Positions 54,404 to 64,000 of a stretch of 64,000 nt of DNA are shown piece after piece. The stretch is from Flectonema sp. DT1601 (taxonomy: Eukaryota > Euglenozoa > Diplonemea > Diplonemida > Diplonemidae). The DNA is taken from the NCBI GenBank assembly GCA_964019425.1, contig OZ025815.1:124001-188000 (forward strand). Reading direction: 5' to 3'. Under the pieces are notes generated by a model. The model was not told the origin of the DNA. It did no database searches and worked only from the letters and a program-made list of their open reading frames with translations. A program made the position numbers and the translations under genes. Each line of letters begins with the position of its first letter. Within the stretch, counting starts at the first letter, position 1.

Positions 54404-55303
54404 TTACGATGAGCAAGTCGCTTCTCTAGTTTCTTGAGGATAGAGATAACTTGTAACGTCCGGTACTTCAAATGAATTATTTAATAAAGGAAAGGCATCT
54501 TTTATGAACCTTCGAAATGGTGCAACAATATCGACATCATAATCCCATTTATTATGATCTGCTGACTCAGCTAAACGCAAACAGACTGGATGAGGAAATG
54601 GTCCGTTCGTTGAATCCAATTTGATAAACTGATTATAGGCTGGTGGAGGAACTTGTTTTAATATTTTTAATAAAGAAGTAAAATGTTTCAACGGTATTAA
54701 AGTATCCTGAACCCCATGGATCATCAGAATCGGACAATCAACCTTCAGTAAGTCAACATCATTTCTCCATCGATGAGAAAAGAATCCAGAAACAAATGCA
54801 ACGTGATCAGACACCAACTCAAGAACTGATGTGTAAGGTGATACCAGCATCACACCACCAAGAGTCTCTTTATTTGATGCTGCTCGTGCAGCAAGACGAC
54901 TCGCAACACCAGTCCCGATACTTCTTCCCAAAAGAAAAATTGAAGTAGAAGGGAAACCAAGAGTGTCGATAATAAATCTAAGAACTGACCATGAGGCTGC
55001 ATTTATTGAAGACATGCCTGGAGCTCCTTCGAACAAACCATACCCTGGATACTCAGTTAGTACAACTAAACAGTTTAATTTATCAGCAAGATGTTGTCCT
55101 TCTGATTCCATTCCTCCGATGTCTGTCGCATTCGCATGTAAACAAAGCAGTACGAAATCAACTGACTTACTTGACGGGTAGCAAATCACCGTCGGTACTA
55201 ACAGTGATTTCTTACCCTTTACAGGGATGCCTATCAACCTCCCAGGAAAGTCTTCCGCACTATACAAGGGTGGTGGAACTGGAAATAGGAACCAGTCAAG
55301 CAT
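54404..55303 (-). CDS. Alpha/beta hydrolase, ABHD17/Bem46-like (copy 2)
   Basis: 299 residues, single exon, ATG at 55303, 24 bases after CTACTTTTAACAG. It aligns over its full length with copy 1: both begin MLD-x-x-LFP-x-P and share RLIGIP, LHANATDIG here against LHGNATDIG there, GRSIGTGVASRLAA, IHGVQDTL and SADHNKWDYDVDIVAPF. The triad Ser, Asp and His are all kept. The C-terminus differs, ending CSS. Tandem duplication with substantial divergence suggests different substrates or locations. Confidence 0.88.
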   Translation of the reverse strand: MLDWFLFPVPPPLYSAEDFPGRLIGIPVKGKKSLLVPTVICYPSSKSVDFVLLCLHANATDIGGMESEGQHLADKLNCLVVLTEYPGYGLFEGAPGMSSINAASWSVLRFIIDTLGFPSTSIFLLGRSIGTGVASRLAARAASNKETLGGVMLVSPYTSVLELVSDHVAFVSGFFSHRWRNDVDLLKVDCPILMIHGVQDTLIPLKHFTSLLKILKQVPPPAYNQFIKLDSTNGPFPHPVCLRLAESADHNKWDYDVDIVAPFRRFIKDAFPLLNNSFEVPDVTSYLYPQETREATCSS

Positions 55304-55479
55304 TTCTTGTACGCACCAAAGAAGCCCCTGTTAAAAGTAGTTCGTGTTAAGTTAAAATAATACTTTAGTAGAATCACATAACAATAGTAAACCCCCGTGT
55401 AGGTTTACCACGTTAGCTACACATTACAATTGTAATTGACAATAGACTAGGAACGAAATACATAATTTTTATTTTATCT

Positions 55480-55510
<31 letters not shown>

Positions 55511-55725
55511 CTGCACATGCAGCATTCTTGCGATACCAGTCAAGAGGTACCCTCAAGACTGTTGTATTGCAGCAGCTCAGCTCACATCATGTGAGGTAGA
55601 AGAGCCTACTAAAAAATTAAATAAAAGTAAAAGATGTGATATGATACATATCACACAGCATTACAGTCAGACACATTGAGTTGCCTGATCTTGTTGATCT
55701 GTTTCATTGGCGTTAGTAAAAGCAA
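55304..55725. other. Intergenic with T26 run
   Basis: T26 at 55484-55509 and little else. Flank of the RMDN-like gene and leader of hydrolase copy 2. Confidence 0.55.
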
Positions 55726-56769
55726 CTATGTATTCTTCTTCATCTTTTGTTTTATTTTTTCAATTTGTGATGTTACATCTTTTGACTGTCCTTCTCTATT
55801 GGCCTGTTGGATTGCCAGTTCGAAATATTTATTAGAAAGAACCTTGTCGCCGAGTTCTTGATAGCACTCTCCAAGAAGTGAAGAGTTTTCCATAAAAGGT
55901 TCGATGGTATCAGCCTTTGATAGGTATTCCATCGCTTCTTTGACTGATGAGGTTGGTGGTGTTCCAAATATTGCTGCAGCTGCTTGCCGTTCTATCCATG
56001 TTATTTTTGCTACACCATGACACCATGCACCGAGAACGTGTAAGGATATTGGATCATTCCCATTGAGGCTTAATGCTTTCCGTGCGCTGTCTCTTATTTT
56101 GTACGCGTCTGCTATCTTTTCTTTTGTTCCTTTGTAGCTGCTTAGTCTACCCAGGAAAACAGCTTTCCAACGCCATCCGTCAGCGTTTTCCGTACTCTTT
56201 GAAGTAATCTTCTCGGAGTATTGCAATCCAAGTGATAAGGATTGTTTTTGTTCGTCACCCTTTCGGTGAGATGAGGCTTCATCGTTGATCACCTTAAGGA
56301 GAAGAACAAGAATGGTATCGTTGCTGTATTTTTCAACCAACTGTGTAAGTTTCGATCTTGCTTCGACATATTTAGCAGCAGCGCGTAGTTCAGATATACC
56401 TTCTTCTAATGTATTGTAATCTTCCTCAGACAATATTGATTTTTCTACAACTGCTGGTGCTGTTTGTTGGTGTTGCCGTTGTTGTCTTGCCAGTGATGCT
56501 GATGATAAGGATGTTCTTTTTTCAATTTCAATTTGTACTTTTAAAGCCTCAAGAGTCCTCCTGCTGTGTACATTTTTTAACGTTGCTACTAATAAAGCAA
56601 AACATAGCAACCAAAAACATTTCTCGTATGCGGCTTCTCCCCAGTCCTCCAACAACTTTACTAAAAGAGCGTATCCAATCATTCCGACTATAAGTTTGAG
56701 GGTAAATAATATCCTACCTAACCCGACAGCAAGACTGTGCATTTCGACAACAGCATAGCTCTGAGCCAT
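55726..56769 (-). CDS. RMDN-like TPR protein, membrane anchored
   Basis: 347 residues, single exon, ATG at 56769. Two hydrophobic segments near the N-terminus (about 20-40 and 50-65) should anchor it. After a coiled link, TPR-like helices fill 110-340. The family hallmark is clear: SLHVLGAWCHGVAKITWIERQ then FGTPPTSSVKEAMEYLSKAD, as in regulator of microtubule dynamics (RMDN1-3) proteins. Human RMDN3 (PTPIP51) also has an N-terminal anchor and joins ER to mitochondria; RMDN1 binds microtubules. The pre-ATG acceptor is the weakest of the set (A-rich), so the start is the least certain. Ends KIKQKMKKNT. Confidence 0.88.
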   Translation of the reverse strand: MAQSYAVVEMHSLAVGLGRILFTLKLIVGMIGYALLVKLLEDWGEAAYEKCFWLLCFALLVATLKNVHSRRTLEALKVQIEIEKRTSLSSASLARQQRQHQQTAPAVVEKSILSEEDYNTLEEGISELRAAAKYVEARSKLTQLVEKYSNDTILVLLLKVINDEASSHRKGDEQKQSLSLGLQYSEKITSKSTENADGWRWKAVFLGRLSSYKGTKEKIADAYKIRDSARKALSLNGNDPISLHVLGAWCHGVAKITWIERQAAAAIFGTPPTSSVKEAMEYLSKADTIEPFMENSSLLGECYQELGDKVLSNKYFELAIQQANREGQSKDVTSQIEKIKQKMKKNT

Positions 56770-56991
56770 TGTTTCTCTTCCTTTTTTTATTTTCTTTTTT
56801 TTTTTATATCGACCTGGTTACAATTAATAGTGTGAGCTGTCTTTCCAAAAATAATTTACTAAACCATAACTTCTACAGGCTAAGGTGTTTATAATGTATA
56901 GAGTTCGAACGTGTAAATAAAAAGCCACCATCCGTTTTTCACGGATGGTTAAAAAAGGAAAGCAAAGGTTTTGATATGCTCTTCCATACTA

Positions 56992-59900
56992 CTAAACAAC
57001 TTCTGTAGATCGCAATAAAATAATAAACTTATTAAGCTTCACAGATGCTGACAGAGACACTCGAGGATTGTGGATGAGTGACAAGGCAAATAAACATTTT
57101 GTGAAATTCATGAAATTAAGAGAAGGATGCAAAGGTTGTCCATGGGATCCCAGCAACGAAAAAAAGACTGACGTTGCTTCTTGTAATATCATATTATCAC
57201 TGCTAGATAGAGAAAACTGTTTTATGAATAAACAGAATTGAGAATACGAAATCATTCCGTTGAGAGTTGCATCCTTTACTGGATTGCAATATGTTCGAAA
57301 AAGAGACCACAGAAATCCTTCTTCAGATAGAAGACAGTTTTGGATATTAGGTTTGTGATACAGTACGGATGTCGTCTGGTCAATAGAAGATTGAACTGCG
57401 TTTGGTAATATTATCTCTGTTATGAAATCCGAAACAGAAACAAGCCTATCCAAAGTATCAGTATTCCACATTGCTAATCTTACTATCGCTTCTGTGAATT
57501 GAGAAGGAATAAGTCCAATAGGAGTATTCAACACGTCATCACTCGGCCAATTACACATCACAAACACTCTCTCCAATTCGCTTTGTGTAAATCTACAACC
57601 AAGTGATGCAGTGAGTTGCTTATCAGAATCGTTGTATAAGACTTTGATATCATTGCAAAACAATAAAAATTCATTGAGTCCAATGCAAATTCCTCTTTTA
57701 GGATTTATAAGAGAATAATACCTAAATATTGAATATAATTCTTCTTGGTGTCTTTCCAACACGGAGTTAACATCAGACAAGCTCTGTTGTGGAACAATAA
57801 TACAAAAGTCAGCGGACACGTATTGAATTTTTATCATTAAAACACCAAATGAATCATAGCAAATAGATTCATCTGTTTGACAAACAGCTGTTTGTAGCAT
57901 GTCCGACGATTGCATTGACTTTCGACGAGTGAATTCATTCTCCAAAACAGATCTGCGTTTTACTGCAATAGCATTTTTTGATATGACATTACGCAAACAT
58001 CGTTTCCATTCACTATACAACGAGGCTATTGATAAGATTACTTGAGGTGTTTGGTTAATAAAATCAGATAGTTCAAGGTCACTAACACAACCACAATCAA
58101 GAACAGCAGCAGTAGATGTAATTCGTCTAACTCGATCAGTCGTTGCTTCTGATAGCCTTCCGTAATTAATTCTATTGGGAAACATAACTTTCAATGCTGT
58201 TACGATATGAGTTTCATTCATTACGTCAACTATCTCTTGTGATGATTCATCCCATGAGTTTTCTAACAATTCCTCTGTCGGGACTGCTATCGGAACACCT
58301 CTCAAATAAGACTTTTTATTACAATTAAAGTACGTCACAATCTTTGAGAGCCACACCACTACTAATGTTGAACAGTCGGAAGTTAATTCAACTGTTTTGT
58401 TAACAGTTTGGTTACATGCGACTGATGTCTTTTTAGTAATCGATTTCATCCTAACTGGAGATGGATAACTCGCTATTGGTGATATTGGTATCGTGTCGTC
58501 ATCGATTGCTTGTTGCCAGATGTCAAGTTGTTCGGGTCTAAATGAAGTTTGAATCCTCTTAGAATCTCCATTAGAAGTCACATCAACAATACTTGATGTC
58601 CTACTTGAGGGTTTTGATGAAATATCAGGATTAGATCGGATTGATCCACTTCTTCTTCTATCAACTGATATAATAGACTGAGTTGATCCTCCTCTTCTTA
58701 TTGAGAGTCTTCTGCTGAACTTTCGTTGTACTAAAGTATCCTTCTTACGTTCTTCACTTAGGTGTCTCCAGGCACTTTCAATTTCTTCATTTGGGATGTC
58801 TACCTGAACTGCTTTACTTGATAACGAACTCTTTCCGAGCATTCGAATTCCAACACCCGGCTGAAAGACAAGTCGTAAACTGTTTGTACATAGAGGTGGT
58901 TCTGGTTCAGTAGTGGTAGCATTTGGAGAGATACCACCACTCTGGGGTATGAGTCCAAGTAGTGCAGATTGTTTTCTTTTTTTATTGACAGTAGATGTAC
59001 CAATTGAAAACAATCGACGTGCTCCTCTCCTTCTAAGTGGCCATCTAGCTTGGATTGTGAGCGCTTCTGGTCCAACAGTTTCACTGAAAGTTGACAGCAG
59101 CATTCCTGAAACTGGAACACCAACAGCTCGTAAAGCATTCGCATATTTACTTCGTAATAAAATATTTAATTTATCAAAGCAGTATAGTTGTGCTAAGAGT
59201 AGATTATGATAACCTTCATCAAAACCAGACTCTAATCTAGATTTCATTTCACTGTAATCAGTAATACCAATTAATGATAAGATTTTCGATATTGCTTCAT
59301 GACGAGCAGGTGTTCCCATGTCCTGAATATCGTCGATTGTTATCTCCTGAGCGTACTCATAAGGTACTGTAACATGAAGTAATAGGAGATATGATTTACC
59401 ATCCAGCAATGAATTCGTGTATTCTGTCATTCTGTATTCAGAAACGTTTAGGTCTTCATGAGGAAACCCTGATCCAATTTTTAAGTTTGCCCAAGACAAT
59501 AATATCTCACGTCTATTAATGAATCCTCTTCCTTTTCGAGTAGCGTCAATCTCTTCTTCTTGTGAGATACTTCTGACTCCAATGATGGAATAATAGTTTG
59601 TCTTACTCCTGCCGTCAAGAGCTACTTGTGGTTGTCCACCTTGGTTGGGAAGATATTCTGAAGCCAAGTCTTTGTATCCACGACCAAGTCGTTCTAAAGT
59701 ATTTAGATAAGGATACGCAACTACTTCACTCATTTGCATTACTGATTGTAATGACATTCTGAGGTAGCGATCAGTCTGTTGATCAGATAATTGTTTTGAT
59801 TCCATCGTCGCAATGTCAATAGCTTCACTAACTTTATTAGATTGATTCTGTCTGTGTAGTTGTTGCCATTCATCTACAGTCACATGTCTGAATTCTATAA

Positions 59901-61032
59901 TACCATGATGAATTACCTTCTCTCCATCCATGAGAGGTTTCGTTAAGTTTACTATCGATGGGTTTGATTCCATCACAGCAATCTGTGTCTCTAATGCTCT
60001 TCGTTCAGTTCGTAGAGTGTCAAGTGAACTCTTTAGTATCCTAACTTGATCAATTAACTTTCCTTCTGAAGTTATCCTTTCACTTAACGTCGCTTGAATG
60101 ACTTTTTCTGACTGTTCGTTGTAGTGTAGTTTTCTGTTTTGTTCTTTTTATTGTAATGTCTCGAAACTGGCCATTCATGTGATGGTAAAAAGACTGAAGT
60201 CATACCCATAAAGAACTTCCGATTTCCATCTTGAGAATGCTTTTCTAACTGTGCTTGCGCCTCGGAGGCGGAGGAGCGACATGCAGTGTCGGCGAATGCG
60301 TTTAATCCTACGTGCAACATTAAGCCATGATCTAAGAACTATACCACTCAACATATGAACGCTACAATGAGTCGTTGCTTTACTAGCGACTGCTGCTTGA
60401 AGTTTTGATACAATATCACCAGCTTGTTTCTTAACAAGATCATCAAGTCTTACCTGAAATGATGAAGAACCCGGATACAAAAGACTATAAGCATCTTTAT
60501 ATGTATACTTAAACTGTAAGTGAGCTACTATAGCACTCGGAGACTGAGTGGTATTCATAATTATGTTATCATCGGCTTCTGTCCAATCAACGAATAAGTT
60601 TTGTAATAAAGACTGCAGACAATCTCGTATTCGTATGAAAGGAGAGATTTCAGTTTGTTGTTGATTGAGGTAACGAACTAATACAGAAACAGATAGTGGA
60701 CAATTATACTGTTTTGATGTTTTCATCCAAGACTTTCCTCGAGATAGGACTTCACTAATCGGATCATCGACACTTTCTTCCTCAGTAAAATAAAATTTCG
60801 AATAACCTCTCATTAAAATTGACGTTCCTCTTGCAACGTCTGATCTCTTTTCCTTTTCAGTCATCCCTGACACGCCTCTTTTCATTGATGTTCTGAATGC
60901 CGATCCAATCGCCATCACATCATCATTTCTATAATCAAGTAAACTCCCACTAGAGTTAGCATTTGATACATCGACTAAATCTGTACTGCGTTGTGTAAAT
61001 GGTAGTCCTGGTCTTGTCAATTCCCTTGACAT
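56992..61032 (-). CDS. Giant CH-domain / coiled-coil / EF-like protein, 2 exons
   Basis: Exons 61032-60206 and 60133-56992 (intron 72 bp, GTATGA ... CAAAACAG), 1322 residues. The ATG at 61032 (MSRELTRPGLPF) is 11 bases after CTTTTTCTAG. About 225-275 holds Trp/Arg-spaced helices (WLNVARRIKRIRRH, VRKAFSRWKSEVL) of Sfi1 type, running into a coiled coil completed across the splice (KVIQATLSERITSEGK). A CH-like domain lies near 485-600 (RREILLSWANLKIGSG ... LLDGKSYLLLLHV). A basic Ser/Arg-rich linker follows, then further helical modules (WLSKIVTYFN; IFRYYSLI ... GLNEFLLFCNDIKVLY). Probably a structural protein of the flagellar or basal-body cytoskeleton; the same layout recurs at 47016-49901. 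Confidence 0.8.
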
Positions 61033-61554
61033 AAGCAATCAATCTAGAAAAAGCAAAGAAATAGTTGTGTGTTTTCATCGAATACCAAACTCATTTAAAG
61101 AAAAAACCATACAAGACTTTTGAAAAAGTGTTAACTAAGTATTAAAATTTTTTTTAAAAATAAAAAATTTAAAAAAAACTGCTTAAGCTGTTGCCAACCT
61201 GCAACAAAAGCCAGGGATACCAAAAAGATCCCACTATAGCAGCAATTGTTTGTTATAAAAACAAGGTAAGAACCAATTCATAGTACAACATATTACAATG
61301 AAAAAAGAAGTATCAATGTGTGTAGCGGCTAGGATATGACTTTTTTTTTTTTTTTTTTTTTTGGCCTGCTTTCCCCTTTTGGAAAGAGAACTATGTTTTT
61401 TATTGTTAGACTTGGAAGGGACGAATACAACAAAATCAATGCTAGCCCAAGAAAGTTCTATTTTGACAGATATCATCAAAGAGAATAGAATGAACGTCTC
61501 TAAATAAGATTACTATTTCTCAACCATTAAGTGAACACATGTAGAACTTATTAC
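61033..61554. other. Intergenic with T21 run
   Basis: About 520 bases, with a T21-22 run at 61341-61362. Nothing coding seen. Confidence 0.55.
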
Positions 61555-62381
61555 CTACGTAGGTGATGACGATTCTTCAGTTTCATCATCCGAAGACCAG
61601 AATACGAATCTTGGGAAGTAACGCATTATATCTGATGGCTCACCCTGTTTTTGTTATTTATCTTGATTTCTATACATTTCATTTATCGAAGATAAACACA
61701 TACCCGAAAGTTGGAAAACTGACCACTACTTTGACAGTGGGTGCAGTAACCCCAAAGAGAGCCACTGCTGCCGGATTCTTGCTCCACGAATGAATTTTTA
61801 TCACAAAGCATACATCGAAGGACTGCAATAGACACGTTAAAAGGACACGGTACTGATAGTTTTTGATTCGCAACAATTGGTGCTTCGGAAGCCTTTTGTC
61901 GTTTTATTGTTCGATCACAGATACGAAGGAAATCATAATAGCGAGTAAGAGGAACTTGCAAACATCGACGCCACTGCTTAGAAACATTATATCTCGTGTA
62001 GACTAATACTATCGGTATTGCTTCAAAGCTTAGAATATGAGAAAGTACATCATCAGGAATGTCTTTGAATGGAACCCTTGGCGCGGGTATCAAAGGAGGT
62101 GAATAACTATTATCCCATAAACCTCCTTTATATCCAATGCGAGGCTGCATTGGAACCTGACCAGCACATTCTCTCCCAACTCCAAACTCACCTAGTCCTA
62201 ATAATACTGCTAGCTGTCTTGCTCTTTCAGACCCAACAGGGATGTCGTATGTCGTTAGTAATAAAGGAAACATCTGTTGTCTGACTGCTATAATCTGGGG
62301 ATTATCATAATAAGGAGGCGGCATTGGTGTTGGTCTCGTTGGAGGGGTTTCCCGCGGAGTAGACATGGCCCCCAACTCCAT
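61555..62381 (-). CDS. F-box-like protein with C-terminal zinc knuckle, 2 exons
   Basis: Exons 62381-61704 and 61644-61555 (intron 59 bp, GTATGT ... CAAAAACAG), 255 residues. The ATG (MELGAMSTPRE) is nine bases after CCTTATTTCAG. Residues 1-100 are Pro-rich and then helical. About 105-150 fits an F-box (FKDIPDDVLSHILSFEAI ... SKQWRRCL), the SKP1-binding helix bundle of SCF ubiquitin ligases. A C4 knuckle follows near 195-220 (CMLCDKNS ... YCTHC). The last exon gives MRYFPRFVFWSSDDETEES, an acidic tail. Substrate unknown. Confidence 0.75.
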
Positions 62382-62508
62382 CTTGACAACCTGAAATAAG
62401 GGGGAAAATATATAACTAAAAATCTTTTTTAAAAGAAATAAAGGAATTTTTTTAAAAAAAAAATGAGAGACTTTTAAATAGAAGGTAAAAAGGTGTAACA
62501 GATTCGTC

Positions 62509-62709
62509 CTATTGTTGTAAATATTTCTTCACAACAGCTCCATCGCTTTTCAATAATAAAGTATCTAATATAATACTCTGACTTAGAATCTTCATCTCAC
62601 ATAAAAGTATTCCCATCTCTTCATCGAACTCCTTCAGCAGTGTTGATGTTGAGGAATCTTCAGCCCGACGCTGCTGTAGATAATCCGATACTTCAGCGAT
62701 AAGCTTCAT
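62509..62709 (-). CDS. Short coiled-coil protein (66 aa)
   Basis: 66 residues in one exon. Support is its place in the array, an acceptor 21 bases before its ATG (TTTCTAAAACCAG), and even helical composition (LLKEFDEEMGILLCEMKIL). It could be a small subunit of a coiled-coil complex. Too short to name. Confidence 0.55.
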   Translation of the reverse strand: MKLIAEVSDYLQQRRAEDSSTSTLLKEFDEEMGILLCEMKILSQSIILDTLLLKSDGAVVKKYLQQ

Positions 62710-62839
62710 ATTATTATTTTTTATAAATAACTGGTTTTAGAAAAAAAGAAAATATATAGAAAAATGTCAGTTTCTTTTAAATTAAATTCCAACATGAAAC
62801 AGGTTGACGATATCAATTGTACAGAATTCATCTCGTTCG

Positions 62840-63331
62840 TTAGTATTCTTTTGTGTGTTTTGGTTTATTATCCACGTAGGTAGACGTAACCCTTTCTGGC
62901 GGTTGTCTGAAAACAACTCTTCCAAATGTTTCTTCAATTTCGAGAAATATTCTGTGAGATCCCCATGCTCGACTGCGGTGACAAGGAAACCCCTGCACCT
63001 GTAAATGTTTTAGTATTTTAATAGAACGATCGCATATAACTCTGGGATCAGAATAAGGCATTTCAAACCCGCTGAGTTTAATCTTTTCACTGTGAAGTTT
63101 TACTTCTCGTTTGTGTGCAACTTCAGCTTTCCTGATTAGTTCCTTATTTTTTATTGTTGTGAGCTCTACAGCTTCTGTATATTCAAGCTGTCTCCTCTTC
63201 GTCAGAATTCCACTGCTTTTATTTGCCTCAATAGGCTGATTACCATCTGGGTTTATCTCGTAGGAATCATCTCCCTGGTTACCCTTGTCCCATTCTTCTA
63301 ACTGTCGCTTTCTTCTCTCGGGTCTTGTCAT
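62840..63331 (-). CDS. Uncharacterised charged protein (163 aa)
   Basis: 163 residues, single exon, ATG at 63331, 14 bases after CACTGATACAG. It is basic-acidic and helical from 45 to 105 (KNKELIRKAEVAHKREVKLH), then a short folded-looking end (SHRIFLEIEETFGRVVF). No motif recognised. A CAG-GTG at about 63000 could be read as a splice site, but the frame runs on cleanly. Confidence 0.6.
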   Translation of the reverse strand: MTRPERRKRQLEEWDKGNQGDDSYEINPDGNQPIEANKSSGILTKRRQLEYTEAVELTTIKNKELIRKAEVAHKREVKLHSEKIKLSGFEMPYSDPRVICDRSIKILKHLQVQGFPCHRSRAWGSHRIFLEIEETFGRVVFRQPPERVTSTYVDNKPKHTKEY

Positions 63332-64000
63332 CTTAAAGTCATGTGCTGTATCAGTGAATAGTCGTAAAACTTTTATTTAATTTTAAAAAAGTCTTTTTTT
63401 TTTTTTTTTTTTTTTTTTTTCCTGAATTATAACAAAGTGTGCTATATTAAGATTTTTTTTCAGGAGACAGGACCTTATCGGAGGGACTCGCCCTTTCCCC
63501 TCTCCCTGGGTAAATTAATTCTGATTATCAAACTCAAAGGAAAAAACAATCTCTCAGATAATCTTGACTATCAGAGATAGCGTAGTGATAGACTGCAAAT
63601 AAATAAATAATGCCACTTGAAAACAGTTGAGCTCATCTTGCCCATGTTACCGTAACAGTTTTTTTTTATAAAACGCATGAGCACTTAAATTAATTACTAA
63701 TACGTCTTTAAATCTGAACTGTAGCCAAACAAACACCAGAGAGGAGTCGTTGTGAATAAGTTCTGTGGGTAAGAATTCTGTGGCATTTTCCTTCTTCGGG
63801 TGGCCTTTTGTCAATAGTAGTATTTGATGATACGAGAACTGCATTAAAAGTAGTTCAAGATAGCAAAACATTAGCACATCTTACTATTAACAAGAAACCT
63901 AAAACAAAAAGGAAACGTAACAACCCATGTATACGATCAACGGGGTAAATGGTAAAGTGTCATTCTCTCTCCCCTTAGCTGCCAATAAAAATACCCTACC
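63332..64000. other. Right-edge non-coding DNA
   Basis: T27 at 63394-63420. It should be 3' flank of a gene lying to the right. A 70-codon minus-strand frame near 63650-63870 has no support beyond length. Confidence 0.45.

Noticed and set aside
63647-63877. Minus-strand frame at the right edge
   Set aside because: About 70 codons, first ATG well inside, no recognisable domain. It could be a last exon of an off-window gene but nothing supports it.
1-64000. LTR elements, Polintons, other virus-like elements, CRISPR arrays and rRNA genes
   Set aside because: I looked for reverse transcriptase, integrase, capsid-like frames, long terminal repeats and rRNA cores on both strands and saw none.

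Overview
The window is AT-rich nuclear DNA of a single-celled eukaryote. It holds about 32 protein-coding genes, including RPS4, SAR1, NAP1, PRPP synthetase, a Nup54/62-type nucleoporin and CDK and Akt-like kinases. There are 21 short spliceosomal introns (59-111 bp, GT-AG) in 11 of the genes, and the intergenic DNA is full of A or T runs of 20-34 bases. Every gene I can support lies on the minus strand, so the window reads from right to left. Nearly every start codon has a T-rich stretch ending in a 3' splice-site AG 4-26 bases upstream. One-way gene arrays plus an acceptor just before each ATG are what spliced-leader trans-splicing lineages look like (euglenozoans, dinoflagellates and relatives). 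That placement is an inference, because no leader RNA gene was found. Two calponin-homology/Sfi1-like proteins and a possible axonemal protein fit a flagellate.

In transcription order: 64.0-61.5 kb has a 163-aa unknown, a 66-aa coiled coil and an F-box/zinc protein. 61.0-57.0 kb is a giant CH-domain coiled-coil protein, and 56.8-53.0 kb has an RMDN-type TPR protein and two tandem ABHD17-like hydrolases. 52.7-51.7 kb is NAP1; then, after 1.8 kb of non-coding DNA, come a second CH/coiled-coil protein (49.9-47.0), a DEK_C-HMG chromatin protein (46.9-46.1) and an FKRP/LicD-like phosphotransferase (45.3-43.4). Next are an FG nucleoporin with FG repeats on both sides of its helical core (43.1-41.3), PRPP synthetase (40.4-39.1), a small probable axonemal protein (37.8-37.3) and a CUE-polyQ-zinc-nucleotidyltransferase (36.3-34.4). 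Then follow a ubiquitin-like protein (32.3-31.1), a PTB/hnRNP-L-like RNA-binding protein with five exons (30.7-28.7), a coiled coil (28.3-27.5), SAR1 (27.1-26.4), a zinc protein (24.4-23.8), a WD40-like protein (23.0-21.3), a membrane protein (21.0-20.6), an Akt-like kinase (20.3-19.0), an unknown (16.6-15.6), a UBL protein with 30-residue repeats (15.4-14.6), a CDK11-like kinase (13.6-12.1), RPS4 (11.8-10.8), a HAD phosphatase-like protein (10.5-9.9), a PB1-UBA protein (9.5-8.4) and a GH28 pectinase-like enzyme (7.2-5.8). The last gene runs off the left edge (5.4 kb to 1).

The most unusual item is that left-edge gene. It joins a kinesin-like P-loop, two LamG-like domains, an IQ motif and a caspase-fold domain in which both catalytic positions are replaced. 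Other items worth a look are a repeated foldback element in the 16.6-19.0 kb gap, a possible structured RNA near 33.75 kb, and the contrast between T-poor acceptors of internal introns and T-rich acceptors in front of start codons.

Most genes are housekeeping or cytoskeletal and show no shared pathway. Their order probably reflects co-transcription rather than joint function.
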